A DNA stretch of 64,000 nucleotides from an uncultured Candidatus Melainabacteria bacterium (GTDB taxonomy: Bacteria > Cyanobacteriota > Vampirovibrionia > Gastranaerophilales > Gastranaerophilaceae): NCBI GenBank assembly GCA_934667125.1, contig CAKULF010000001.1, positions 310,001 to 374,000 of the forward strand, given 5' to 3'. Shown one piece after another: positions 24,576-33,214 of the stretch. Made by a program: the position numbers and the translations under genes. Numbering within the stretch: position 1 is the first letter of the stretch; every line of letters begins with the position of its first letter. The notes under the pieces are model-generated. The model ran no database searches. It saw only the letters and a program-made list of their open reading frames with translations, and was not told the DNA's origin.

Positions 24576-25712
24576 ATGAAATACAATTTTGGAATAGTTA
24601 AAGAACTTAAAAACGGCGAAACAAGGGTTGCGATTTCCCCTGATGTTGTTGCAATGCTAAGAGAAAACGGCTTAAATGTTTTAATTGAGACTAATGCAGG
24701 TGTTTTATCGGGTTTTACGAATGATGATTACATTCAAAATGGCGCAACAATTGCAAATAGCGCCGAGGAAGTTTGGAACAATTCTAAAATAATCGTTAAG
24801 GTTAAAGAGCCTCAAAAAGAGGAATTTAAGTTTTTTAGAGAAGATTTAACAATAATTTCATACTTGCACTTGGCGGTTGACGAGGTTTTAACAAAAGAAC
24901 TTTTAAAGAAAAAAGTTACAACAATTGCCTGTGAATCCGTTGAAACAAAAGACGGAAAGCTTCCTTTGCTTCGCCCAATGTCAGAAGTAGCAGGACGTTT
25001 AGCGGTTCAAATCGGCTCAAACTTCCTAGAATCACATCAAGGCGGTTCAGGTGTCTTATTATCAGGTGTTCCTGGGGTTCAACCGGGGAAAGTTATAATT
25101 ATCGGCGCAGGCGTTGTGGGCTCAAACGCTGCCCAAATCGCAATAGGAATGGGTGCTGATGTTTCAATTTTTGATATTGACCCAAAACAATTGGTTAAAA
25201 TTGATAATGTTTACGGCGCTTCAATTAAAACTCACTATTCAAACCCGACAAAATTAAGACAAGAAATCGTAAAAGCAGATATATTAATAACTTCAGCTTC
25301 TATCCACTCTTCAATTGCTCCAAAAATCATAACCGAAGAAATGGTTAAATCTATGAAAAAAGGCTCTGTTATTATAGATGTAGCGATTGACCAAGGCGGA
25401 AACGTTGAAACAATCGACAGATTAACCACTCACAAAGAGCCTGTTTTTGAAAAACATGGAATTTTACATTGTGCAATTCATAATATTCCATCCGCCACCC
25501 CGAAAACCGCTTCATACGCCTATTCTTACGCTATGTATCCATATTTAAAAGCGCTTGGCGAGTTGGGCTTAATTGAAGCAATAAAAGAAAATCAAGATTT
25601 ATCAAACGGCGTAAACACTTTCAATGGCGAGATTACAAACGCAGCCGTTGCACAATCTTTAAATCGAGAATTTACTCAAATTGAGCTATTGGTAGGTTTT
25701 AAATTAAAATGA
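24576..25712 (+). CDS. ald: Alanine dehydrogenase
   Basis: This is an NAD-dependent L-alanine dehydrogenase of 378 residues, interconverting alanine with pyruvate and ammonia. Signatures are the N-terminal 'GIVKELKNGETRVAISP', the substrate lysine region V-K-V-K-E-P, 'YLHLAVDEVLTKELL', 'PMSEVAGRLAVQIG', and the Rossmann loop 'IIGAGVVGSNAAQIAIGMGA'. The C-terminal 'NIPSATPKTASYAYS' is typical. It begins an operon with proB (4-nt ATGA overlap) and proA, linking alanine/nitrogen balance to proline synthesis. A GTGAGGCG ribosome binding site precedes ATG 24576. Confidence 0.95.
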   Translation: MKYNFGIVKELKNGETRVAISPDVVAMLRENGLNVLIETNAGVLSGFTNDDYIQNGATIANSAEEVWNNSKIIVKVKEPQKEEFKFFREDLTIISYLHLAVDEVLTKELLKKKVTTIACESVETKDGKLPLLRPMSEVAGRLAVQIGSNFLESHQGGSGVLLSGVPGVQPGKVIIIGAGVVGSNAAQIAIGMGADVSIFDIDPKQLVKIDNVYGASIKTHYSNPTKLRQEIVKADILITSASIHSSIAPKIITEEMVKSMKKGSVIIDVAIDQGGNVETIDRLTTHKEPVFEKHGILHCAIHNIPSATPKTASYAYSYAMYPYLKALGELGLIEAIKENQDLSNGVNTFNGEITNAAVAQSLNREFTQIELLVGFKLK

Positions 25713-26812
25713 TAAAAAATTCCAAAAGAATAGTTTTCAAATTCGGAACAAATATCTTAAGAAACGAAAATAAAGATATATCCTTATCGCACGTATATTC
25801 TTTCATAGAGGACATTTCGAGCCTTTTTAATCAAGGAAAAGAAATTTTAATCGTAACATCAGGCGCTGTTGGCTTAGGAGCAAAAAAGTTAAATATAGAT
25901 ACATCAACTTCAACAACCCTAAAGCAAGCGGCAGCAAGCGTTGGGCAACCGATGTTAATGGGAATTTGGCAAGACGGTTTTGAAAAATATGGAATTAAAA
26001 CCGCTCAAATTCTTTTGACCGAGGATGATTTTTCAAACAGAAAAAAATATCTTTCTTTGCGCTTAACGCTTCACCATTTGATTAATCACAGAGTTATTCC
26101 GATTATCAACCAAAACGACGCTGTTTCGCCTGCGGAGCTTGAACACGCCAGCTTTTCGGATAACGATAAATTATCTTCTCTCGTTGCTTCAAAATTGGAC
26201 GCCGATTTGTTGGTTATGGTGTCTGATATTGACGGCTTATTCGACAAAAATCCAAAATTATATGATGATGCTAAATTAATTTCAAAAGTTGAAAAAGTAA
26301 CTTCAAAAATTGAAAAATTGGCAACAGGCGCTTCAGAAGGTGGAAGAGGGGGAATGATAACCAAGCTTAATGCTGCTAAAGTTGTGACAACATCAGGTTT
26401 ATACGCTAAAATTATCAACGGAAAAGTTCCGAATATTATTCAAAGAGTTTTTGACGATAACGTTGGAACGGTGTTTTTACCTGTTAAAAATTTATCTCAT
26501 AAAAAGCGCTGGATTGCTTATGCTACTAATATTATGGGTAAGATTGTTGTAAATAATGGCGCAAGGGAAGCCATTTTGAACAATAAAAGTATACTATCAA
26601 TCGGAATTGAAGCCGTTGAGGGCGATTTTCAAAGAGGGGAAATTGTTTCGATATATGACAATCAAAACAACGAAATAGCTCGTGGAATTTCCAATTATTC
26701 ATCATCCGATATAGAAAAAATCAAAGGCAAACACTCTGATAAAATATGCTCTATATTGGGCTACAAATTCGATGACGACGTTGTTTTAAAGGATAATTTA
26801 GTCTTAATTTAG
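25709..26812 (+). CDS. proB: Glutamate 5-kinase with PUA domain
   Basis: This catalyses the first step of proline synthesis, ATP-dependent phosphorylation of glutamate. The protein is 367 residues. The amino acid kinase domain (1 to about 255) has 'VFKFGTNILRNE', V-T-S-G-A-V-G-L-G, N-Q-N-D-A-V and 'LVMVSDIDGLFDKNPK' and 'ASEGGRGGMITKLNAAK'. A C-terminal PUA domain (about 275-355) is present, as in the long ProB form. Its ATG overlaps the ald stop. proA follows after 7 nt. Confidence 0.95.
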   Translation: MIKNSKRIVFKFGTNILRNENKDISLSHVYSFIEDISSLFNQGKEILIVTSGAVGLGAKKLNIDTSTSTTLKQAAASVGQPMLMGIWQDGFEKYGIKTAQILLTEDDFSNRKKYLSLRLTLHHLINHRVIPIINQNDAVSPAELEHASFSDNDKLSSLVASKLDADLLVMVSDIDGLFDKNPKLYDDAKLISKVEKVTSKIEKLATGASEGGRGGMITKLNAAKVVTTSGLYAKIINGKVPNIIQRVFDDNVGTVFLPVKNLSHKKRWIAYATNIMGKIVVNNGAREAILNNKSILSIGIEAVEGDFQRGEIVSIYDNQNNEIARGISNYSSSDIEKIKGKHSDKICSILGYKFDDDVVLKDNLVLI

Positions 26813-26819
26813 GAAAAAT

Positions 26820-28073
26820 ATGGAAGATATTTTAAAAATTGCAAAAAATGCCAAAAAAGCTTATTTAACTTCGATGAATTTGGATAATTCAGTCAAGAAC
26901 GCTATTTTAGACAAAATCAAAGAAAAATTAGAACAAAATAAGGAAGAAATTTTATCTAAAAATCAAGAAGATTTAAAATCAGCTAAAACGCTTTTAAATT
27001 CAGGCGAAATCAACTCTTCAACTTATGATAGATTAAAATTAAACGAACCAAAACTCAGGGATTTAATTAAAGGTTTAGAAGATTTAAAAGGGCTAAATGA
27101 CCCTGTTAATCAGGTTTTATGGCAAAAAGAATTAGATAAAGATTTAATTTTAAAAAAAGTTTCAACACCAATCGGAACAATTGGAGTAATTTTTGAAGCA
27201 AGACCGGATTGTTTTATTCAAATCTCCTCTTTAATAATAAAATCGGGCAATTGCGGGATTTTAAAAGGCGGAAAAGAATGCGAAAAAACAAATACGATTT
27301 TTAATAAAATAGTTAAATCTGCCTTAAATGAGGTCAATCCGAAGTTGAATGACGTTATAAATCTTATTTATTCAAGGAATGACGTTAAAAATATGTTAGA
27401 ACTTGATAAATATATTGATTTAATTATTCCAAGAGGCGGAAATTCACTCGTAGCTTATATTAAAGAGAATACAAAAATTCCTGTTTTGGGTCATGCTAGT
27501 GGAATTTGTCATATTTATGTTGATAAAGACTATGATTTAGCTGAAGCCGCTAAAATCATCACAGACGCTAAAACGCAATACCCAAGCGCATGTAACGCTG
27601 TTGAAACGGTTTTGGTTCATAAAGATTTTAAAGATATCAACCTTTTGAAAGAAAAATTGGTTGAAAATGGAATTGAAATTATTGAAAATCCTAAAAATTA
27701 TTCAACAGAATACGGCAAAAAAACCTTATCTTTAAAGGTTGTAGATAATATCGACGAAGCAATTGAACATATTAATCAATATGGCTCAGGGCACACCGAC
27801 TCAATTTTATCAAATGATGAAAAAAATATTGAAAAATTTATGAATTTTGTTGACAGTTCAAGCGTTTTTTCAAACTGTTCAACAAGATTTTCAGACGGTT
27901 TTAGATATGGCTTTGGGGCAGAGGTCGGCATTTCGACAAACAAAACCCATGCCAGAGGTCCTGTTGGGCTTGAGGGTTTAACAATTTATAAATATAAGTT
28001 ATATGGCAAAAACGCAATAGTAGCGCCATATTCCAACGGCGAAAAAGAATTTCATCACAAGTTTATAAATTAG
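26820..28073 (+). CDS. proA: Gamma-glutamyl phosphate reductase
   Basis: This is the second step of proline synthesis, NADPH-dependent reduction of glutamyl-5-phosphate. The protein is 417 residues, standard length. Signatures are 'STPIGTIGVIFEARPDCFIQ', 'LIIPRGGNSLVAYIKENT', the catalytic cysteine region 'TQYPSACNAVETVLVH' and 'FGAEVGISTNKTHARGPVGL'. TAGGAAAA is a weak ribosome binding site. The -35 of the tRNA-Gly promoter begins at the base after its stop. Confidence 0.96.
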   Translation: MEDILKIAKNAKKAYLTSMNLDNSVKNAILDKIKEKLEQNKEEILSKNQEDLKSAKTLLNSGEINSSTYDRLKLNEPKLRDLIKGLEDLKGLNDPVNQVLWQKELDKDLILKKVSTPIGTIGVIFEARPDCFIQISSLIIKSGNCGILKGGKECEKTNTIFNKIVKSALNEVNPKLNDVINLIYSRNDVKNMLELDKYIDLIIPRGGNSLVAYIKENTKIPVLGHASGICHIYVDKDYDLAEAAKIITDAKTQYPSACNAVETVLVHKDFKDINLLKEKLVENGIEIIENPKNYSTEYGKKTLSLKVVDNIDEAIEHINQYGSGHTDSILSNDEKNIEKFMNFVDSSSVFSNCSTRFSDGFRYGFGAEVGISTNKTHARGPVGLEGLTIYKYKLYGKNAIVAPYSNGEKEFHHKFIN

Positions 28074-28102
28074 TTGCATAAAATTTTTTTTAGTAATAAA
28101 AT
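28074..28102 (+). promoter_or_regulatory. tRNA-Gly promoter
   Basis: TTGCAT at 28074-28079 and TAAAAT at 28097-28102 are spaced by 17 nt, which would place transcription start about 3 nt before the tRNA. Confidence 0.6.
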
Positions 28103-28111
28103 GAAATTGTT

Positions 28112-28187
28112 GCGGAAGTAACTCAATTGGTAGAGTACCTGCCTTCCAAGCAGGATGTTGCGGGTTCGAGCCCCGTCTTCCGCTCCA
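28112..28187 (+). tRNA. tRNA-Gly (anticodon TCC)
   Basis: This is a complete 76-nt cloverleaf. The acceptor stem GCGGAAG pairs with CTTCCGC, discriminator T and encoded CCA follow. The D-loop contains GG at AATTGGTAGA. The anticodon stem is CCTGC/GCAGG with loop CTTCCAA, giving anticodon TCC (reads GGA). The T-arm is GCGGG-TTCGAGC-CCCGT, with one G-T pair. It has its own promoter and terminator. There is no sign of an integrated element at its 3' end. Confidence 0.97.
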
Positions 28188-28206
28188 TTTTAAATAATGA
28201 GTACTA

Positions 28207-28233
28207 AAATAAAACGAAAGTTTTATTTTTTTT
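28207..28233 (+). terminator. tRNA-Gly terminator
   Basis: The 9-bp stem AAATAAAAC / GTTTTATTT is closed by a GAAA tetraloop and runs into eight Ts. Confidence 0.8.
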
Positions 28234-28344
28234 ATATCCGATATTAAGAAATGTAAAAAATTGTCAAAAAAAATCGTTATTATAGAAATATTTAATTTTC
28301 ACACGTTTTAAAACGTTAGATAAATTTTCTAATAGGAGCAAATT

Positions 28345-30876
28345 ATGGAAAAAATTACTGCTAATTATATCATTAAACGCAATGATTATAAGCAAAATCA
28401 ACCAAAATCGAACTTATATGCAAAATTAAATAATTCTTACGACAGTATTAGTTTTACTTCAAAAGCACCTGTTTCAAGAAAGAAAATTTCTGAAATGAAA
28501 AAGAAATTTGCAGCTTTTGCGCTTGCTCTTTCAACTTTAACAGGCTGCACACCTAAAAACCAAACAAATATTGTAACAACTGCTACAACTCAACCAACTT
28601 CAACAGCAGACACAAAAGCAACTAATAATACTAAAGTAAAATCAAACGCAACAAACTCAGCTCCAACAGAAAAACTTGAACAACCATCAGGCGTTTTAAT
28701 CAACAAATATCAAGCAAGAGAAGATAATAACATTTCATCTTTAACTATTGATTTAACAGGTTCATACGACTCTACTCAATTTGGACCCGGAACATCTGTA
28801 GCATTTAACAATGATGAAACAATGGCTGAATTTATCGAAGAAAACTATGGCTCAGATATTCAAGACGGTGAAATTTTAGCCGCAGCAAGAGCAATAGTTG
28901 ACCACAACAGACAACTTCTTGACGCTATCAACTCTAAAGCTTTAGCTCGTCAAGTTATGACAGATATTGAAGCAGCTAATCTTGGCAGCGAAGAAGAAAA
29001 CGTTAATAAATTAGCTAATTCATTATTAGCAGGCACATCATTTGAGCAAATTCAAAAAGATTCTTTATACGCTTCACTAAATAGCCAAGCTAAAGAAGCA
29101 TTAAAGCAAATAGCTCAAAAAGTTTATGCAAAGGGCTATGAAAACGGCTATGAACAATATCAAGAAGATGTTGATACAAAATATATCGTAGGCGAAGATA
29201 TTTTTGGAGCAGATTATTCCGATGTTGAAGCAACTTCACTTTTCGCTCCAAAATTAGTTACTCTTCAAAGAAATGATGACGCTAAAGCAACTGTTTCATC
29301 AAGCACAATCGGCTTTAATCCAATGGAAGATTATATTGAACTTGATTTCAATTCTTGTAAATCAGATGAAGAAAAAATCGAACTTTTAACAAATGCAATT
29401 GTTGAAAATTACAATCTTCCAAACGCTACAAACTTTGCTATGAGCGGAATTTTAAGCGGTATAGCTTTAAAAGATGAAAACAATGAAATTTTTGATAAAA
29501 CAAACGAAAATCCATCTACAATGATAGCTACAATGGTTGATTATGCTAATAAACACGATAACAAAATCACTTTAGCAACACCTTATGTAAATGAAACCGT
29601 TTTAGCAGACGAAGATATGACAGATAGTCAAATTAGAGAAATTCTAACAGAAGAAAAAGATTCTCTTGATGATATCACTTATCTTCACGCAACAAAGGTT
29701 TTAGTCGGTCTAAAAGATTTAGAACAAAATGAAAACGGCGAAACTCCTGCTTTATCATTACTTCAATACATTGAATACGGCTCTTCTACTCTTAAAGACG
29801 CTGTTGAAGAAGCAAGAAAAAGTGGCGACTCTGAAACAATTGAATCAACCGAAGCTCTTGCAAGAAGTGCCTTAGAACAATTGTTCAGCAACGAGCCTGA
29901 TTTATTTGGCGATTGGACAGACGGAAAATCAAACAGCGAAGTTTTAAATAGCGATATTTCAAACTTTGTTTCAAAAGCACCAAACGGAAAAGTTGTTTTG
30001 GAAGATGTTAAATACATAATAGCAAATAAACCTGCTGTTCAAATAACACCTGCTCAAACACCTGTTGTGCCTGATGAAAAGCCAACAAATACTCCAACAA
30101 ATCCAACAACCCCTCCGACTAATCCTCCAACAAATCCACCAACAGATACTCCTACAAACCCAACAACCCCTCCGACAGAACCACCTACAGCTCCGCCGAC
30201 AGATACTCCTACAAACCCAACAGTTCCACCAACAGAACCACCTACAACTCCTCCTACGGATTGTCCTTCAAACCCAACTGTAGATCCTGATAATCCTGAT
30301 ATACCTGATAATCCTGATGATCCTAAACCGGACCCATCTAAAAATCCAAATCCTCTACCAAGTCCAGACCCTGTTCCAACAAAGCCAGGGATAGACATCA
30401 ATGATGACGATTTGGATTTTAAACCGACGAAAGTTCCAATACCTGATCCAACACCTTGGCCATCAGATGAGCCACCAGTTCCGACAGCTGCACCTACAGA
30501 TGCACCATGTCCATCAAATCCTACGGTTAATGTTGGCGATAGCGATTTAAACTTCAAAGATGACACTAAGCCAACGGAAGCTCCTGCAGCTCCAACAGAA
30601 GCTCCTGCAACACCTACAGCTGCGCCATCTATTCCTGATGGAGCAACAAAAGATGATACAAATGTAAAGGGTGATGTTAACGACAGCAACCTAGGCTTCA
30701 AGGATGACACTGCTTCAGCTCCAACAAACGCTCCAGCAGCAACGGAAGCTCCAAAACAAGATTGTGGCAATGTTCCAACAGTAGGCGCAAATGATTCTGA
30801 CGCAAGCTTCACATCAACTCAACAAACTCAAGCTTCAGCAAAAGCTATAGCAGACGCTTACGAAGATGATGATTAA
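28345..30876 (+). CDS. Large lipoprotein with N-terminal F-T-S motif and Pro/Thr-rich C-terminus
   Basis: This is an 843-residue protein of unknown function. Residues 1-50 carry 'NSYDSISFTSKAPVS', the shared F-T-S motif. Only then comes a lipoprotein signal, 'MKKKFAAFALALSTLTGC' (51-68, lipobox L-T-G-C, Cys68). Residues about 100-565 are acidic, alanine-rich and probably helical. Residues about 565-700 are low-complexity P-T-x-P repeats, a wall- or envelope-spanning spacer. The C-terminal part holds four copies of a motif like D-S-D-L-N-F-K-D-D-T separated by Ala/Pro/Thr linkers. An AGGAG ribosome binding site supports ATG 28345. An internal ATG at 28495 would give a normal lipoprotein. A 14-bp palindrome (28303-28316) lies in the leader. 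Confidence 0.75.
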   Translation: MEKITANYIIKRNDYKQNQPKSNLYAKLNNSYDSISFTSKAPVSRKKISEMKKKFAAFALALSTLTGCTPKNQTNIVTTATTQPTSTADTKATNNTKVKSNATNSAPTEKLEQPSGVLINKYQAREDNNISSLTIDLTGSYDSTQFGPGTSVAFNNDETMAEFIEENYGSDIQDGEILAAARAIVDHNRQLLDAINSKALARQVMTDIEAANLGSEEENVNKLANSLLAGTSFEQIQKDSLYASLNSQAKEALKQIAQKVYAKGYENGYEQYQEDVDTKYIVGEDIFGADYSDVEATSLFAPKLVTLQRNDDAKATVSSSTIGFNPMEDYIELDFNSCKSDEEKIELLTNAIVENYNLPNATNFAMSGILSGIALKDENNEIFDKTNENPSTMIATMVDYANKHDNKITLATPYVNETVLADEDMTDSQIREILTEEKDSLDDITYLHATKVLVGLKDLEQNENGETPALSLLQYIEYGSSTLKDAVEEARKSGDSETIESTEALARSALEQLFSNEPDLFGDWTDGKSNSEVLNSDISNFVSKAPNGKVVLEDVKYIIANKPAVQITPAQTPVVPDEKPTNTPTNPTTPPTNPPTNPPTDTPTNPTTPPTEPPTAPPTDTPTNPTVPPTEPPTTPPTDCPSNPTVDPDNPDIPDNPDDPKPDPSKNPNPLPSPDPVPTKPGIDINDDDLDFKPTKVPIPDPTPWPSDEPPVPTAAPTDAPCPSNPTVNVGDSDLNFKDDTKPTEAPAAPTEAPATPTAAPSIPDGATKDDTNVKGDVNDSNLGFKDDTASAPTNAPAATEAPKQDCGNVPTVGANDSDASFTSTQQTQASAKAIADAYEDDD

Positions 30877-30905
30877 TTAGCTTATTAAAGCAAAACATAA
30901 TAAAT

Positions 30906-30943
30906 AAAATGGCTTTTTGAAATTAAACCCAAAAAGCCATTTT
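30906..30943. terminator. Bidirectional terminator
   Basis: A 13-bp perfect stem (30906-30918 with 30931-30943) has a 12-nt loop, with A-rich and T-rich flanks on both sides. It lies between the convergent ends of the lipoprotein gene and the Ehr cluster and can stop both. Confidence 0.85.
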
Positions 30944-30968
30944 TATATAATTAATATCAATATAAATC

Positions 30969-31724
30969 CTATTTTTTTCTAACAAAATCTAAAACAGCAT
31001 TTATAAATGTCAAAGGATGAACAGGACATCCGGGGATATACAAATCCACTTTATATTTTTTCAAAAATTCACGATTTATTTCTTCAGAATCTTGATAAAT
31101 TCCGCCCGAAATAGCACAAGCGCCACAAAGAATAACAACTTTTGGTTCAGGAGTGCAATTATAACAATCTTCTAAAGCATAAGCCATGTTTTTTGATATA
31201 GGACCTGTTACAACAATGCCGTCCGCATGACGAGGTGAGGCAACAAAATCTATACCAAATCTGCCCATGTCAAAATTAGCATTCGATGCCGCATTCAATT
31301 CCATTTCACAGCCGTTACAGCCGCCTGCTGAAACTTGGCGGAATTTGATTGAACGATTAAAAATTGAATAGATTTCTTTTTTAACATCAATTGCTCTTGT
31401 ATGGTATTTTTCAGGAGTAATTCCCTCTTCAATGATTAATTTATCTAAACTGTCAACTGCAAGTTTATAATAATTTGAAAATTTAATTGCCCCTTCGCCG
31501 CATTTATGCTCACAAGCGCCACATAGAGTACATTTTCCTAAATCGATTTTTAAAGGATTAACGCTCAATGCTCTTGTTGGGCAAATATTATTAACATTAT
31601 TTATATTACATTTTGAATTATCCAAAACAGGTAAACCCCTGAATTGGTCTCTCATTTTGGCATTTTTAATATCAGGAATAAATTGATTTTTTTGCCATAA
31701 TTTCATTTTTAAAGTATCAAACAT
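30969..31724 (-). CDS. Ehr complex ferredoxin + NuoB-like small subunit (HyfH/HyfI fusion-like)
   Basis: This is a 251-residue iron-sulfur subunit. An N-terminal ferredoxin-like part (about 30-85) has one complete C-x2-C-x2-C-x3-C motif (C65, C68, C71, C75). The other motif is reduced to C39 and C48, with N at the middle positions, so one of the two clusters is probably lost. The NuoB/hydrogenase-small-subunit domain follows, with G-G-C-N-G-C-E (C136, C139), L-C-G-A-C (C200, C203) and P-G-C-P-V-H-P (C233), enough for the proximal N2-type cluster. It is the last gene of the six-gene cluster and sits on the cytoplasmic arm. Confidence 0.85.
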   Translation of the reverse strand: MFDTLKMKLWQKNQFIPDIKNAKMRDQFRGLPVLDNSKCNINNVNNICPTRALSVNPLKIDLGKCTLCGACEHKCGEGAIKFSNYYKLAVDSLDKLIIEEGITPEKYHTRAIDVKKEIYSIFNRSIKFRQVSAGGCNGCEMELNAASNANFDMGRFGIDFVASPRHADGIVVTGPISKNMAYALEDCYNCTPEPKVVILCGACAISGGIYQDSEEINREFLKKYKVDLYIPGCPVHPLTFINAVLDFVRKK

Positions 31725-31750
31725 TTTATATTTTTCCTTATTTATTTTTA

Positions 31751-33205
31751 CTATAAATCAAATCCGCAGTATGATAAGTCAAAACCTTTGTTACACAATG
31801 GAAAATCAGAAATTCCGTTTCCTCTTAAAGCAATAGACAAACCATACCAATTGTTAAATGACGGGTCTTTGATTTTATATCTTGTTAATTCACCTTTATC
31901 GTTTGTTGTTGCAACGTGAACCAATTCGCCTCTCCAAGCTTCAACAATTGAAACAACAAAGCTATTTGGAGCAAGGGTTGATTTAACATCGACTAAAGTA
32001 TTTTCATCTTTCACGTTTTCCAACATTTTCAATAATTTTTTAATATATGAAATACTTTCCATTGTTTCTTTATATCTTATTCTAAATCTTGAATAAGCGT
32101 CGTTTGTTGCAGCAAAGCTTTTTCTTTCAAAGTTTGCATAATATTTATCATTAAAATCAAAACGGGTGTCGTTTGTGTTGCCGCAAGAACGACCAATCAT
32201 TCCGACCAAATTCAATTCACGAGCCGTATCTCTTGAAACTGTACCTGTTTTTTCAAATCTTGACATAACCGTTGAAGATTTTAAGGCAACATGTGTCATT
32301 TTTTCAACAGTTGCTTTAACTTGATTTAACATTTTAACAACTTTATCAGACATTGCAGCATCAATATCAAAATTAACACCACCTGTTGTAATTAAGCCTC
32401 TAGCAAAACGGCTTCCTGAAATTTCAAGCATTGTGTTAATTATCAATGTACGAGTAACAGCATAGACTTCTTTACCCATTAAATAAGCTATATCGCCCAA
32501 TATTGCACCCATATCGCCGATATGTATAGCAGCACGTTCCATTTCAAGAGCTATTCTTCTTATTATTTCAGCTTTTGAAGTGATTTTTGTGTCGGTTAGA
32601 GCTTCCATAATTTGAGAATAAGCCATATTATATGCTACAACGCTATCGCCGCAAATTGATTCAGCCAATTGATTAGATGGGTTTTTAACCATCATTTTTT
32701 CAACACCTCTGTGTTGATAACCAAGCATTATTTCAAGGTTATACACTTTTTCACCTTGGCACAAAAATCTAAAATGCCCCGGTTCGATAACCCCAGCGTG
32801 GATTGGTCCAACGGCTACTTCGTGGGTTTCTTCGCCATCAAATTCAAAGAATTTATAATCATCATGGTTTTTCCTAACAGGTTTTAGCCAAGGATGACCA
32901 ACAGGTTTTATTCCGAATTGTTCATATAATTCTCTTTCAAACATGTGATATTGAGGATTATCTTTAGTTATTGATTCGATTTCAGGTTTTGCTTTTGAAA
33001 TTAAAGTTGAAGTAATTAAAATTTCGCCTTTCTCATCATCTGCCAAAAGTGCATAAACCTTAACATCATTTCCCCAATCAGCCCCAAAATAAGATAAAGG
33101 ACGCAAGCTTGTTGCTGCCAATTGACCTCTAAAAGTTTCTAATTCAAGGGTTGGTATATCTAAAAGATTAACTCTTTCATTATTTTTTGCTACATAATAA
33201 TTCAT
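31751..33205 (-). CDS. Ehr complex large subunit (NuoC-NuoD / HyfG-like) lacking [NiFe] ligands
   Basis: This is a 484-residue fusion of a 30-kDa NuoC-like domain (about 1-115, ending H-M-F-E-R-E-L-Y-E-Q-F-G-I) and a 49-kDa NuoD/hydrogenase-large-subunit domain. Active group 4 hydrogenases have two CxxC motifs. Here the first is C185-G-D-S188 and the second reads D-P-S-F-N-N (447-452), so three of four nickel ligands are missing. No C-terminal maturation extension and no hyp genes are present. This fits energy-converting-hydrogenase-related (Ehr) complexes, evolutionary relatives of complex I. Quinone or another acceptor might bind in the old active-site cavity. Confidence 0.88.
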   Translation of the reverse strand: MNYYVAKNNERVNLLDIPTLELETFRGQLAATSLRPLSYFGADWGNDVKVYALLADDEKGEILITSTLISKAKPEIESITKDNPQYHMFERELYEQFGIKPVGHPWLKPVRKNHDDYKFFEFDGEETHEVAVGPIHAGVIEPGHFRFLCQGEKVYNLEIMLGYQHRGVEKMMVKNPSNQLAESICGDSVVAYNMAYSQIMEALTDTKITSKAEIIRRIALEMERAAIHIGDMGAILGDIAYLMGKEVYAVTRTLIINTMLEISGSRFARGLITTGGVNFDIDAAMSDKVVKMLNQVKATVEKMTHVALKSSTVMSRFEKTGTVSRDTARELNLVGMIGRSCGNTNDTRFDFNDKYYANFERKSFAATNDAYSRFRIRYKETMESISYIKKLLKMLENVKDENTLVDVKSTLAPNSFVVSIVEAWRGELVHVATTNDKGELTRYKIKDPSFNNWYGLSIALRGNGISDFPLCNKGFDLSYCGFDL

Positions 33206-33214
33206 AATTTATTC

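Noticed and set aside
28112..28187. tRNA-Gly as an integration site
   Set aside because: The downstream sequence is a terminator and then a lipoprotein gene. No duplicated tRNA 3' end was seen downstream.
30080..30290. Short tandem DNA repeats that could be mistaken for a CRISPR array
   Set aside because: The periodicity is that of P-T-x-P codons in frame with the lipoprotein. There are no uniform repeats with unique spacers and no cas genes.
30054..30812. 252-codon minus-strand open frame opposite the lipoprotein
   Set aside because: It is the antisense of the P-T-x-P low-complexity region. It is a Gly/Val/Ser repeat without ribosome binding site or domain, so an artefact of biased codons.
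31751..33205. Active [NiFe]-hydrogenase large subunit
   Set aside because: Three of the four nickel-binding cysteines are missing and no maturation genes or cleavable tail are present.
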